Assembly (NCBI GenBank): GCA_965201115.1
Contig: OZ241745.1
Location: forward strand, 372,001 to 436,000
From: JANQOH01 sp965201115
Lineage (GTDB): Bacteria; Pseudomonadota; Alphaproteobacteria; UBA7887
Direction of reading: 5' to 3'
Length of the DNA: 64,000 nucleotides
Shown here: positions 28,012-37,382 of the stretch, one piece after another
Position numbering within the stretch: the stretch's first letter is position 1
How the letters are laid out: the number at the start of each line of letters is the position of its first letter
The notes under the pieces: model-generated
Seen by the model: only the letters and a program-made list of their open reading frames with translations
What the model was told of the DNA's origin: nothing
The model's database searches: none
Position numbers and translations under genes: made by a program

Positions 28012-31000
28012 ATGAGCGACACGGGCGGCGCAATCGGGGGCGGGGGGCTGGAAGACCGGTTCGCCGCGCATTTCTACAGCCGGCTTCCGGCGGACGAGCT
28101 GGCGGGGCGGGGCGGCGCCGAGTTGCGCGCGGCGGCGCTGGCGATGCTGGCGTTCATGCGGCGGCGCGCGGCGGGCGCCGACAAGCTGCGCGTGTACGAC
28201 CCCGATCCCGAAACCGACGGCTGGCGCTCGCCGCATACGGCGATCGACGTCGTGACCGATGACCGCCCGTTCATCGTCGATTCGCTCATCTCGGAGCTGG
28301 GCCGGCGCGACATACCGATCCGGTTCGTTGCGCACCCGATCTTCCGGGTGGAGCGCGACGCCGCGGGCGGGCTGGTCGATTTGCGCGCCCGCGGCGGCGA
28401 GGGCGGCGCGGCGGGGGCCGAATCGGTGGTGCGCATCGAGATCGGGCGCGGCGCGGCGGACTCCGCCGCCCTCCAGGCGCGGCTCGCGGCGATATTGCAC
28501 GACGTGCGCAACGCCACCGACGACTGGGTGGCGATGCGCGCCGCGCTCGAACAGGCGATAACCGAGGCCGCGCGCGGCGCGCCGGGCGGCGGCGAACTCG
28601 AGGAGGGGTTGGCGTTTCTGCGCTGGCTGGCCGACCGCAATTTCACCTTCCTGGGCTATCGCCGTTACGACATCGCGGTCGATAACGGCGCGGCGCGTCT
28701 CCGGCCGGTTCCGGGCAGCGCGCTCGGCGTGTTGCGGCGGGCGGCGGAGCCGCGCGCGCGCGGGCCGGCGCTGCCGGAATCGGTTATGCGCCGCCTGCGC
28801 GACGCGCGCCCGGCCACGGTATCGAAGAGCGCGCGGCGCTCCACGGTCCACCGCGCCGCGCACATGGATTCGGTCGAGGTGAAGCGCCGCGACGCCGAGG
28901 GCCGCGCGGTCGGCATACACCGTTTCCTCGGCCTTTATACGTCAGCCGCCTACAACGCTTCTCCGGCGGAGACGCCGCTTCTGCGGGGCAAGATTTCCGC
29001 GGTGCTGCGGCGCGCGGGCTTCCCGCCCGCCAGCCACGACGCCAAGGCGCTGGTGCATGTGTTCGACACCTTTCCGCGCGACGAACTGTTCCTCTACGAA
29101 GAAGACGCGCTGCTGGAAACCGGCCTGGGCATCATGCGGTTGCATGAGCGCCCGCGCCCGCGCCTGTTCGTCCGCGCCGAGGGGCTGGGGCGCGCGGTTT
29201 CGTGCCTGGTTTTCATTCCGCGCGATCATTTCGACGCGCGGTTGCGGGCGCGCATCGCGCGGATACTGGAGACCGCGTTCGGCGGCGCGTGCGAGGCGTT
29301 TTTCACTTCGGTCGGCGACGATCCGCTGGCGCGGCTTCATGTCATCGTGCGCACGTCCCCCGGCGGCGCGCCGCCCTACAGCGCGGAAGCCATCGAGGCG
29401 CGCATCGCCGCGGCGGCGCGCAGCTGGGAGGACGATCTCGCGGCCGCGCTGGCGGCCGCGCACGACGGCGCGCGCGCGGCAACGCTGCGGCGCCGCTACG
29501 CTTCCGCCTTTCCGCCGAGCTACCGGAACCGGTTCGCGGCGCGCATGGCGGTCGACGACATCGAGCGCGTAGAGGAAGCGCGCGGCGGCGGGGGGTTGGC
29601 GCTCGCGCTTTCTCCGCCCCACGACTCCGCCGACGACCCCGCCCGCTTCAAAATCTACAGCCGCGGCGAACAGCTGGCGTTGTCCGACATACTGCCCACG
29701 CTGGAAAACATGGGCCTGCGGGTAGCGGACGAGTTCCCTTATCGGCTGGCCGGCGTCGCCGCCGGCGGCGACGTCTGGATCCACGATCTCGGCGTGCGCG
29801 ATCGCTCGGGCGCGGAGATCGACATCGCCGCTTCGGGCGCGCGGTTGGCCGAGGCTTTCGCGCGCGTATGGAGCGGCGAGGCGGAAGACGACGGGTTCAA
29901 CGCGCTGGTCCTGCGCGCCGGGCTCGGATGGCGCGAGGCGGCGGCGCTGCGCGCCTACGCGAAATATCTCCGCCAGGTTCGCATCCCCTTCAGCGAAGCC
30001 TATATGGCGCGGACGCTGGCCGACAACCCGGACATCGCGCGCCGGCTTGTCGATCTGTTCGCCGCGCGGCTCGATCCGGCGCGCGCGGGCGACCGCGCGG
30101 GCGCCGCGGGCGCCGCCGAAATCCGCGCCGCGCTCGACACGGTGGAAAGCCTCGATCAGGACCGCATCGTGCGCCGCTTCGTCAACGCCATCGAGGCGAC
30201 GCTGCGCACGAACTTCTACCGCCGCGGCCCCGGCGGCGCGCCGCGCGCGGAACTCGCGCTCAAGATCGACTCGGCGCGGATTACCGATCTCCCGGCGCCG
30301 CGTCCGGCGGTGGAGATTTTCGTGTACGGCGCGCGCGTCGAGGGCGTGCATTTGCGCGGCGGCAAGGTTGCGCGCGGCGGCGTGCGCTGGTCGGGGCGCC
30401 CGGAAGATTTCCGCACGGAAATCCTCGGCCTGATGAAAGCGCAGATGGTCAAGAACGCGGTGATCGTTCCTGTCGGCGCGAAAGGCGGCTTCACGGTCAA
30501 GCATCCGCGGCGGCGCGGAGGCGGCGGCGAAGCGGCGGACGAAGCCGCGGAGGCGCGCGCCCGCTACCGCGCTTTCGTTTCGGCCCTTCTCGACGTCACC
30601 GACAATCTCGCGGGGGGCCGCGTCGCGCCGCCGCCCGACACGGTGCGCCACGACGGCGACGACCCCTATCTGGTGGTCGCCGCCGACCGCGGGACGGCAA
30701 CGTTTTCGGACGACGCGAACGCGGTTGCGGCGGAATACGGGTTTTGGCTCGGCGACGCCTTCGCCAGCGGCGGCTCCTCGGGCTACGACCACAAGCGCAT
30801 GGGCATCACCGCGCGCGGCGCGTGGGAGGCGGTCAAGCGGCACTTCCGCGAAATGGACCGCGATACGCAGAGCGAAGATTTCACCGTCGTCGGCGTCGGC
30901 GACATGTCGGGCGACGTGTTCGGCAACGGCATGTTGCTCTCGCACCGTATCCGGCTGATCGGCGCGTTCGACCACCGCCACATTTTCATCGATCCGGACG

Positions 31001-32757
31001 CGGACGCGGAAACGGGGTTCGCCGAGCGCCGGCGCCTGTTCGCGCTGCCGCGCTCGAGCTGGGCCGACTACGACCCGGCGGCGATCTCCGCCGGCGGCGG
31101 CGTGTTCGACCGGCGCGCGAAGTCGATCGCGCTGACGCCGGAAATCCGCCGCGCGCTCGATACCGGGGCCGCCACGCTGGCGCCGAACGACCTGATCGCC
31201 GCGCTGCTCCGCGCCCCGGTCGATCTGTTGTGGAACGGCGGCATCGGAACCTACGTCAAGGCGAGCGGCGAAAGCCACGCCGACGCCGGCGACCGCGCCA
31301 ACGACGCAACCCGCATCGACGCCCCGGAACTGCGTTGCAAGGTTGTGGGCGAGGGCGGCAATCTCGGGCTGACCCAGCGCGCGCGCGTGGAGGCGGCGCG
31401 CAACGGCGTGCGGCTCAACGCCGACGCGATCGACAATTCCGCGGGCGTCGATTGCTCCGACCGCGAGGTCAACATCAAGATATTGCTCGGCGAGGCCGAA
31501 CGCGCCGGGGAGTTGACGCGCGCCGGTCGCGACGCGCTCCTGCGGGAGATGACCGACGCGGTGGCGGAACGCTGCATCGCCGACAATTACCTGCAAACGC
31601 TCGGCATCGGCGCGATCGAGGCGCTCGGCGCCGAGCGGCTGGACCTGCAGCAACGGCTCATGCATGCGTTCGAACGCGACGGGCGGCTCGACCGCGCCGC
31701 CGAGGCGCTGCCCGACGACGAGGCGATCGAGGCCCGCCGCGCCGCGGGCGAGGGCCTCTCGCGGCCCGAAATCGCGGCGCTCTACGCCCACGCCAAGACC
31801 GCGCTCTACGATTCGCTGCTCGCTTCCGACCTCCCCGACGATCCGTTTTTCCGGGGCGATCTCGAGCGCTACTTTCCCGCCGCGGCGATCGAGCGGTTCG
31901 GACACGCGCTTTCGCGCCACCGGTTGCGGCGCGAGATCGTGGCCACCGTCGTGGCGAACGGGCTTATCGATCGCGCGAGCATGGCGTTCGCGCTCATGGC
32001 GCAGGAAGAAACCGGGCGCGGCGCGGCTGACGTCGCGCGCGCCTGGGCGGTCGCGCGCGACGCATTCGATCTGCCCGCGCATTGGGCCGGCGTCGAAAGC
32101 CTGGACGGCCGCGCGCCGTGGACGCTTCAGAACGAGCTGATCCAGGCGCTGCGCGGACTCATGGAGCACTCGACCCTGTGGTTTCTCCGCAACCGCCCGC
32201 ACCCGCTGGATTGCCGCGCGACCGTGGCGCTGTTCGGCGACGGCGCGCGTGCGTTGATCGCGGGGCTGGAGTCGATCCTGCCCGGGGATATGCGCGCCGA
32301 GGTCGCCGCGCGCGCGGCGGCGCTGATCGAAAGGGGCGCGCCGGCGCCTCAGGCGCGGATGGCGGCCGCGGCCGGGCCGCTTTGCTCCGCATGCTGCATC
32401 GTCGAGGCGGCCGAGCGGGCGGGCGCGCCGGTGCTCGAGACGGGCGGCGCGTTTTTCGACGTCGGCCAGCGGCTCGGGCTCGACTGGCTGCGCGACCGCG
32501 CGCGCGGCCTCGCCCCGGCCGGCCTGTGGCAGCGGCAGGCGGCCTCGGCCATCGTGGAGGACCTTTACGACCGGCAGACCGAGCTGACGGCGCGGATTAT
32601 CGAATCCGCCGGCGGGGCGGAGGGCTGGGCGGTCGAAAACGCCGCCGCCCTGGCCGGCCACGCGCGCCTGCTCGACGATCTGCGCGCGCAGCCGCGCTTC
32701 GATCTCGCCATGCTCGCCGCCGCCAGCCGCCGCGTCCGCGACCTGGTGCGGCGGTGA
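28012..32757 (+). CDS. NAD-specific glutamate dehydrogenase, large (180-kDa) type
   Basis: A 1581-residue enzyme that deaminates glutamate to 2-oxoglutarate with NAD. The length and the N-terminal ACT-like region (DVVTDDRPFIVDSLISEL and RFVAHPIFRVERD) are those of the Bac_GDH family. The catalytic region shows RGGVRWSGRPEDFRTEILGL, VGAKGGFTVKHPR (active-site lysine area), then GGSSGYDHKRMGITARGAWE, VGVGDMSGDVFGNGML, and WNGGIGTYVKA. It is complete and on the opposite strand from the restriction genes. It marks the return to the backbone and is typical of alphaproteobacteria and actinobacteria. Confidence 0.96.
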   Translation: MSDTGGAIGGGGLEDRFAAHFYSRLPADELAGRGGAELRAAALAMLAFMRRRAAGADKLRVYDPDPETDGWRSPHTAIDVVTDDRPFIVDSLISELGRRDIPIRFVAHPIFRVERDAAGGLVDLRARGGEGGAAGAESVVRIEIGRGAADSAALQARLAAILHDVRNATDDWVAMRAALEQAITEAARGAPGGGELEEGLAFLRWLADRNFTFLGYRRYDIAVDNGAARLRPVPGSALGVLRRAAEPRARGPALPESVMRRLRDARPATVSKSARRSTVHRAAHMDSVEVKRRDAEGRAVGIHRFLGLYTSAAYNASPAETPLLRGKISAVLRRAGFPPASHDAKALVHVFDTFPRDELFLYEEDALLETGLGIMRLHERPRPRLFVRAEGLGRAVSCLVFIPRDHFDARLRARIARILETAFGGACEAFFTSVGDDPLARLHVIVRTSPGGAPPYSAEAIEARIAAAARSWEDDLAAALAAAHDGARAATLRRRYASAFPPSYRNRFAARMAVDDIERVEEARGGGGLALALSPPHDSADDPARFKIYSRGEQLALSDILPTLENMGLRVADEFPYRLAGVAAGGDVWIHDLGVRDRSGAEIDIAASGARLAEAFARVWSGEAEDDGFNALVLRAGLGWREAAALRAYAKYLRQVRIPFSEAYMARTLADNPDIARRLVDLFAARLDPARAGDRAGAAGAAEIRAALDTVESLDQDRIVRRFVNAIEATLRTNFYRRGPGGAPRAELALKIDSARITDLPAPRPAVEIFVYGARVEGVHLRGGKVARGGVRWSGRPEDFRTEILGLMKAQMVKNAVIVPVGAKGGFTVKHPRRRGGGGEAADEAAEARARYRAFVSALLDVTDNLAGGRVAPPPDTVRHDGDDPYLVVAADRGTATFSDDANAVAAEYGFWLGDAFASGGSSGYDHKRMGITARGAWEAVKRHFREMDRDTQSEDFTVVGVGDMSGDVFGNGMLLSHRIRLIGAFDHRHIFIDPDADAETGFAERRRLFALPRSSWADYDPAAISAGGGVFDRRAKSIALTPEIRRALDTGAATLAPNDLIAALLRAPVDLLWNGGIGTYVKASGESHADAGDRANDATRIDAPELRCKVVGEGGNLGLTQRARVEAARNGVRLNADAIDNSAGVDCSDREVNIKILLGEAERAGELTRAGRDALLREMTDAVAERCIADNYLQTLGIGAIEALGAERLDLQQRLMHAFERDGRLDRAAEALPDDEAIEARRAAGEGLSRPEIAALYAHAKTALYDSLLASDLPDDPFFRGDLERYFPAAAIERFGHALSRHRLRREIVATVVANGLIDRASMAFALMAQEETGRGAADVARAWAVARDAFDLPAHWAGVESLDGRAPWTLQNELIQALRGLMEHSTLWFLRNRPHPLDCRATVALFGDGARALIAGLESILPGDMRAEVAARAAALIERGAPAPQARMAAAAGPLCSACCIVEAAERAGAPVLETGGAFFDVGQRLGLDWLRDRARGLAPAGLWQRQAASAIVEDLYDRQTELTARIIESAGGAEGWAVENAAALAGHARLLDDLRAQPRFDLAMLAAASRRVRDLVRR

Positions 32758-32852
32758 AGCGAACCCGGACAGCGCGCGCGGCCCGCCGGGGCGGCGTTCG
32801 CGCGCCGATTCGGCCCTTGCGTTCGGCGCGCGGCGCGTGTAACGGGACAAGC

Positions 32853-33182
32853 ATGTCCGGCAATGAACAGTTCATCGACGCGCAAGCCGCAGCGGGCAAG
32901 CCGACATTCACCGGCTTTTTTGCCCCTTGGGTCGAGGCGCAGGCGGACGCCGTGGATGCGGCTGTCCGAGGCGCCCGCCCCGCCGGGCGGCCAGAGCGCG
33001 AGGCCGCGTTGGCCGCTCGGAACGCACGAACGACGGTTTGCTTGCGCGCAGACTCGGCGGCGGCAGCCGCGAACGCGCCCGCGGTTGCCACGCGTCCCGA
33101 GCTGCCGGCGCCGCGAGACGCCGACGAAGCCGCGCGGGCCGCGGCAAGCCCCGGACCGGCCTCCGCGGAGTACGTCGAATGA
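32853..33182 (+). CDS. Small Ala-rich protein leading the ATPase-nuclease operon
   Basis: A 109-residue protein I do not recognise. The N-terminus (MSGNEQFIDAQAAAGKPTFT, then GFFAPWVEAQ) looks like real coding sequence, the second half is low-complexity Ala/Arg/Pro. Its stop overlaps the start of the ATPase gene (ATGA), the same 4-base overlap that joins the ATPase to the nuclease, so the three are probably one translational unit. No membrane segment or signal peptide is seen. It could be a regulator or small structural partner. Confidence 0.55.
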   Translation: MSGNEQFIDAQAAAGKPTFTGFFAPWVEAQADAVDAAVRGARPAGRPEREAALAARNARTTVCLRADSAAAAANAPAVATRPELPAPRDADEAARAAASPGPASAEYVE

Positions 33183-34219
33183 CCGTTACAAGAATGAAGC
33201 TTTCCCTGTTCACTGCTTTCGAAGAGCTGGATTTCGAGCCATCGCCGGGAGTGAACCTTCTCGTGGGCGCGAACGAAACGGGCAAGACGCATCTCATGAA
33301 GGCGGCCTACGCGGCCTGCGATGTCAGCAAGCCGGCTTCGGAAATCGGCTTCGTGGAGAAGCTTGTGCGGGTGTTTCTGCCCCAGAACGGCGCGCCCGGC
33401 CGCTTGGTCAAGCGCCAAGCCAAGAGCTCGCATTGCGAGATTTCCGTTCATCGGGAGACGAGTCGGTTAAAGGCCTCATTTTCCAGCCATGTAACTACGG
33501 CTGCGCGTGCCGATGTATCGGGAATTCGAGAATGGAAGAAGCATCCCGCTGCAAGCGTGTACATTCCTGTCAAGGAAATGCTTGCCAACGCCCCCGGCTT
33601 CGGCGCCTTGTACCGAGGCCGCGAAATCCATTTCGAGGAAATTTACGCCGATATTATCGAACATGCTTACTTGCCCCTTTTGCGGGGGGCGTCCCTATCG
33701 CAACGTAATCTTGTCAAGATTCTGGAAAAGTCTCTGTCAGGCCGGATCGAGTTGGAGGGCGAGACGTTTTTCCACAAGAGTCGCCGCGGCAAGATCGAGT
33801 TCACGCTGCTTGCCGAGGGAATGCGCAAGATCGGCCTGTTGTGGCTCTTGGTCAAGAACGGCGCCTTGTTGCCGGAGTCGGCGCCGCATGGTTCGGTGTT
33901 ATTTTGGGACGAGCCGGAGGCCAATCTGAACCCCGGCCTTTTCGGCCCGGCGGTCGAGTTTTTGTTGGAGCTTCAACGCCAGGGCGCGCAAATATTTATC
34001 GCGAGCCACAGCTACGGAATTTTGAGAGGATTCGACCTTCGAAAGAGGAAAAAAGACGAGGTCGCCTTCCACTCTCTGTATAGACATGAGAAGGATGGCG
34101 AGATCCGGCTCCGGACGGTGGACAGCTATCTGGCCGTCGATCCGAACGCCATTGCGGAGGCGTCCGACGATCTCTACGATCGCGTAATCGAACAGAGCAT
34201 CGGAGATATCCGGCAATGA
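33179..34219 (+). CDS. AAA/ABC-type ATPase, OLD/AAA_21-like
   Basis: A 346-residue ATPase of the SMC-like class found in many phage-defence systems. The Walker A motif GANETGKT is at residues 30-37, right after an MKLSLFTAFEELDFEPSPGV beta hairpin. A KLVRVFLPQNGAPGRLV segment follows. The C-terminal half has GMRKIGLLWLLVKNG, the Walker B/signature part SVLFWDEPEANLNP, and the H-switch IFIASHSYGIL. There is no fused nuclease domain: the effector is probably the next gene, which overlaps by 4 bases. Base composition is less GC-extreme than the flanks in the second half, as expected for acquired DNA. Confidence 0.82.
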   Translation: MTVTRMKLSLFTAFEELDFEPSPGVNLLVGANETGKTHLMKAAYAACDVSKPASEIGFVEKLVRVFLPQNGAPGRLVKRQAKSSHCEISVHRETSRLKASFSSHVTTAARADVSGIREWKKHPAASVYIPVKEMLANAPGFGALYRGREIHFEEIYADIIEHAYLPLLRGASLSQRNLVKILEKSLSGRIELEGETFFHKSRRGKIEFTLLAEGMRKIGLLWLLVKNGALLPESAPHGSVLFWDEPEANLNPGLFGPAVEFLLELQRQGAQIFIASHSYGILRGFDLRKRKKDEVAFHSLYRHEKDGEIRLRTVDSYLAVDPNAIAEASDDLYDRVIEQSIGDIRQ

Positions 34220-34734
34220 ACGAATATATGGAAGGCGATCTCCGAATCGCCTGTCCGTCGAACGCCCGGGTAAAGCGGTTCGACTCGAGTTCCCACGAAT
34301 TGTCCCACAGCATGAAAGCCGTCGACTTCATTGTCGAATGGCGGCGCGAACTGCGATTCATCGAATTCAAGGATCTGCAGCATCCCCGCGCGCGCTCCGG
34401 GGACGTCGAAAAATTCATACAGAGCTTTCAATCGGGAAGTAAGGATTCCGACCTGATATACAAATTTCGCGACTCGTTCCTGTATCGATGGGCGGCCCTC
34501 GCGCCCGGCGCGGAGCTCCCGAAGATCGGTTACTTTGTCCTGGTCGCGAGCGATAAACTCAGCGCGGAGGATTTGGCTATACGGACCGACGCATTGAAAC
34601 GCACTATCCCGGCGGGCGATCGGTCGCCGAAAGTGTGGAACCGGCACATCGCCGCAGGGTGCGGGGTATTCAATATGCAGGCATGGAACCGAAGATTCCC
34701 CGAGTTTCCGGTGTCGCGAGTCTCGAAGCCATAA
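34216..34734 (+). CDS. Putative PD-(D/E)XK-like nuclease partner of the ATPase
   Basis: A 172-residue protein of unknown family. A PD-(D/E)XK-like core can be read: Asp37 in KAVDFIVEW and Glu50-Phe-Lys52 in ELRFIEFKDL, each at the end of a hydrophobic strand with suitable spacing. A further helix-rich part follows (FIQSFQSGSKDSDLIYKFRD, then GYFVLVASDKL). The nuclease reading is an inference from this motif. It starts inside the ATPase stop (ATGA overlap), so the two are made together and probably act as one ATPase-effector module, most plausibly in antiphage defence. Confidence 0.65.
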   Translation: MNEYMEGDLRIACPSNARVKRFDSSSHELSHSMKAVDFIVEWRRELRFIEFKDLQHPRARSGDVEKFIQSFQSGSKDSDLIYKFRDSFLYRWAALAPGAELPKIGYFVLVASDKLSAEDLAIRTDALKRTIPAGDRSPKVWNRHIAAGCGVFNMQAWNRRFPEFPVSRVSKP

Positions 34735-34763
34735 GGTCTCCCCCGGCCGGCGCGCGCAGCCCG

Positions 34764-36191
34764 TCATGTCGGCGGGGGTGCGGGATTACGGGGGACCAGG
34801 GCGGCGAAACCGTGGGCGTCTTCGAAGAGCGCGGCGGCGCCGACAAGCAGGTCCTCGCGGCGCGGGGGCGCGACGATCTGCAGGCCGATGGGCGGGCCGG
34901 CGGGCGAGAACGCGCAGGGGACCGAGATCGCCGGGCAGCTCGTGAGCGTGATCGCCGAACAGATCAGAAGCCAGTCTATGTAGTCGTAGAGCGCGGCGCC
35001 GTCGATGGTTTCCGGCCAGCGCACGGTTTTCGGGAACGGCGTTACGGCGGCGGCGGGGCAAAGAAGCAGGTCGTAGGTCTCGAAGAACGCAACGGCGCGC
35101 TTGAAGATTTCCGCCCGGTCGCGCCGCGCCGCCATGATCTCGGCGGCGCTCAGGCCGCGGCCGGCCTCGATATTCCACGCCACTTCCCATTTCAGTTCGG
35201 CGCGATGCTCGTCCAGCAGATCGCCGCGGGTTTCGGCGAAGCCCAGGGCGCGCAGAACGTGGAAGGCGCGGCGCGCCTCAGCCAGATCGAAGCAGGCCTC
35301 CTCGACATCGGCGCCCATCGCGGCGAAACTTTCCGCCGCGGCGCGCACGGCGGCGCGCACTTCCGGCGCCACCGGCGCGATGCCGCCGAGATCGGGCGCT
35401 ACCGCGACCCGCCGGGGCGCAACGGGCTCCGCCGCCGCGCGCGCATAGGGAACGCGCGGCGGCTCCAGCGACAGCGGATCGCCGGGATGGCGCCCGGTCA
35501 TGGCGTCGAGCATGAGCGCCGTGTCCGCCGTATTGCGCGCCATCGGGCCGTGGACGGCGAGATCGGAGAACGGCGCGGCCGACGGCCCGTGCGCCACGCG
35601 CCCGGGGCTGGGGCGCAGCCCCACCACGCCGCAGAAGCTCGCGGGGTTGCGCAGCGAGCCGCCGAGGTCGCTTCCGGTGGCGAGCCACGCCTGGCCCGCC
35701 GCGAGCGCCGCCGCGGAGCCGCCCGACGAGCCGCCCGGCGTGAGGTCCGTCCGCCACGGATTGCCGGTCGCGCCGAAGACCGGGTTGAAGGTCTGCGACC
35801 CGGCGCCGAACTCCGGCGTGTTGGACTTGCCGATAACGACGGCGCCGTTCGCCTCCAGCCGCTCCACCATGTAGTCCGAGCGCGACGGGACATGGCCGGC
35901 GTAGATCGGCGAGCCGTGGACGGTGCGCACGCCCTCCACCTCGTCCAGGTCCTTGACCGCGATGGGCAGGCCGGCAAGCCAGTGCGGCGGCGGGTCGGAA
36001 GGCGGCGCGGCCATGAGGCGCCGCGCGCGGTCGCGGGCGCGGTCGAGGCACAGGGTGGGCATGGCGTTCAGCGCGCCGTCGGTGGCGGCGATACGCTCCG
36101 CCGCGGCGTCGATGAGCTCGAGCGGCGAAACCTCCCCGGCGCGCAAGGCGGCGACGGCGGCGCGGGCGGTCAGGCGAAACAGGTCATCCAT
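34764..36191 (-). CDS. Amidase signature family enzyme
   Basis: A 475-residue amidase. The Ser-cisSer-Lys triad is visible: Lys80 in GLPIAVKD, Ser155 in TPGGSSGGSAAALAAG, and Ser179 in GSDLGGSLRNPASFCG. It could hydrolyse aryl or alkyl amides; the substrate is not indicated, and a GatA role is unlikely because no gatB or gatC is adjacent. The first codons overlap the end of the aminotransferase gene by 8 bases, so the two are co-transcribed. Confidence 0.94.
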   Translation of the reverse strand: MDDLFRLTARAAVAALRAGEVSPLELIDAAAERIAATDGALNAMPTLCLDRARDRARRLMAAPPSDPPPHWLAGLPIAVKDLDEVEGVRTVHGSPIYAGHVPSRSDYMVERLEANGAVVIGKSNTPEFGAGSQTFNPVFGATGNPWRTDLTPGGSSGGSAAALAAGQAWLATGSDLGGSLRNPASFCGVVGLRPSPGRVAHGPSAAPFSDLAVHGPMARNTADTALMLDAMTGRHPGDPLSLEPPRVPYARAAAEPVAPRRVAVAPDLGGIAPVAPEVRAAVRAAAESFAAMGADVEEACFDLAEARRAFHVLRALGFAETRGDLLDEHRAELKWEVAWNIEAGRGLSAAEIMAARRDRAEIFKRAVAFFETYDLLLCPAAAVTPFPKTVRWPETIDGAALYDYIDWLLICSAITLTSCPAISVPCAFSPAGPPIGLQIVAPPRREDLLVGAAALFEDAHGFAALVPRNPAPPPT

Positions 36192-37362
36192 CGGCGGCGC
36201 TCCCTGCCAGGTACTCGACGGCGGCGGCGATTCCTCCCCGGTCGTGCGGCGCGCCGGCTTCCGCCAGCGCCCCCTGCACGCTGGCCAGCGCGCCGAGGAT
36301 CATGGGCTCGTTGAGATCGCCGAGATGGCCGATGCGGAACGCCCGCCCGGCCAGTTTCAGAATGCCGACGCCAAGCACGACGTTATAGCGTTCGCGCGCG
36401 ATGCGGCGCACCGCCTCGGCGTCGCTCCCTTCGGGAACCAGCACCGCGCTGACCGAATCCGACGCCTCGCGCGGGTCCACGGCGTTGAGCTCGAGCCCCC
36501 ACCCGGCGACGGCGCGGCGCACGGCCCCGGCCAGCCGCCGATGGCGCGCGAAGCACGCTTCCAGCCCTTCTTCCTCAAGCATTTCGAGCGCCTCGGCCAA
36601 GCCGAACATCAGGTTGATCGGCGGCGTACATACGAAACGGGCGGTTTCCCCGCCGGGCATCGTATCGCGCCAGTCCCAATAGCTGCGCCGGGCGGGGTTG
36701 GCGCGCGCGGCGGCGAAGGCCTTGCCGCTCACGGCCGTGAAGCCCAGGCCCGGCGGCAGCATCAGCCCCTTTTGCGAACCGCCCACGGCGACGTCCACGC
36801 CCCATTCGTCCATGCGGAAATCCATCGACGCGAGCGAGGATATCGTATCGACCATGAACAGGGCGGGGTGGCCCGCGGCGTCGATGGCGGCGCGGATTTC
36901 GGCAAGGCGCGCGGTTACGCCGGTCGAGGTTTCGTTGTGAACCACGGCGACGGCGCGGATATCGCGCCCGCGATCGGCGGACAGATGGGCCTCGACCGCC
37001 TCGGGGGCGGGGCCGCGCCGCCAGTCTCCGGGGAGGTAATCGACCTTCAGGCCGAGCGCCAGCGCCATGTCGCGCCACCATTGCGAGAACGCCCCGGTCT
37101 CGCACATCAGGACGCGGTCGTCCGGCGCGCAGGCGTTGACGAGCGCCGCCTCCCACGCGCCGTGGCCGGCGGCGGGATAGATCGCCACCGGGCGCCGCGT
37201 GCGGAACACGCGCTTCAGGCCGGCGAAGCAGCGCTCCGCCACCTGCGCGAATTCCGGCCCGCGGTGATCGACCGCCGCGCGGCCCATCGCGCGCAAGACG
37301 CGGTCCGGCATCGCGGTGGGGCCGGGGGTGTGGAGGAACTGCCTTCCGCGGACGACCGTCAT
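36184..37362 (-). CDS. Class V aminotransferase (serine/alanine-glyoxylate type)
   Basis: A 392-residue fold-type I PLP enzyme. The N-terminus FLHTPGPTAMPDRVLRAMG is typical of alanine/serine-glyoxylate aminotransferases. The PLP lysine is Lys198 in VGGSQKGLMLPPGL, with the phosphate-binding AAGHGAWEAAL segment and VDTISSLASM before it. Expected reaction: transamination of glyoxylate with serine or alanine. It is upstream of the amidase (8-base overlap) and divergent from the FAD/Fe-S dehydrogenase, whose substrate may be a 2-hydroxyacid such as glycolate or lactate. Shared glyoxylate metabolism is an inference. Confidence 0.93.
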   Translation of the reverse strand: MTVVRGRQFLHTPGPTAMPDRVLRAMGRAAVDHRGPEFAQVAERCFAGLKRVFRTRRPVAIYPAAGHGAWEAALVNACAPDDRVLMCETGAFSQWWRDMALALGLKVDYLPGDWRRGPAPEAVEAHLSADRGRDIRAVAVVHNETSTGVTARLAEIRAAIDAAGHPALFMVDTISSLASMDFRMDEWGVDVAVGGSQKGLMLPPGLGFTAVSGKAFAAARANPARRSYWDWRDTMPGGETARFVCTPPINLMFGLAEALEMLEEEGLEACFARHRRLAGAVRRAVAGWGLELNAVDPREASDSVSAVLVPEGSDAEAVRRIARERYNVVLGVGILKLAGRAFRIGHLGDLNEPMILGALASVQGALAEAGAPHDRGGIAAAVEYLAGSAADG

Positions 37363-37382
37363 TGCGCTACCTTCGTGCGACG

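Noticed and set aside
23646..34734. A prophage origin for the defence-type genes
   Set aside because: No capsid, terminase, tail or integrase gene is present, and backbone genes lie between the modules.
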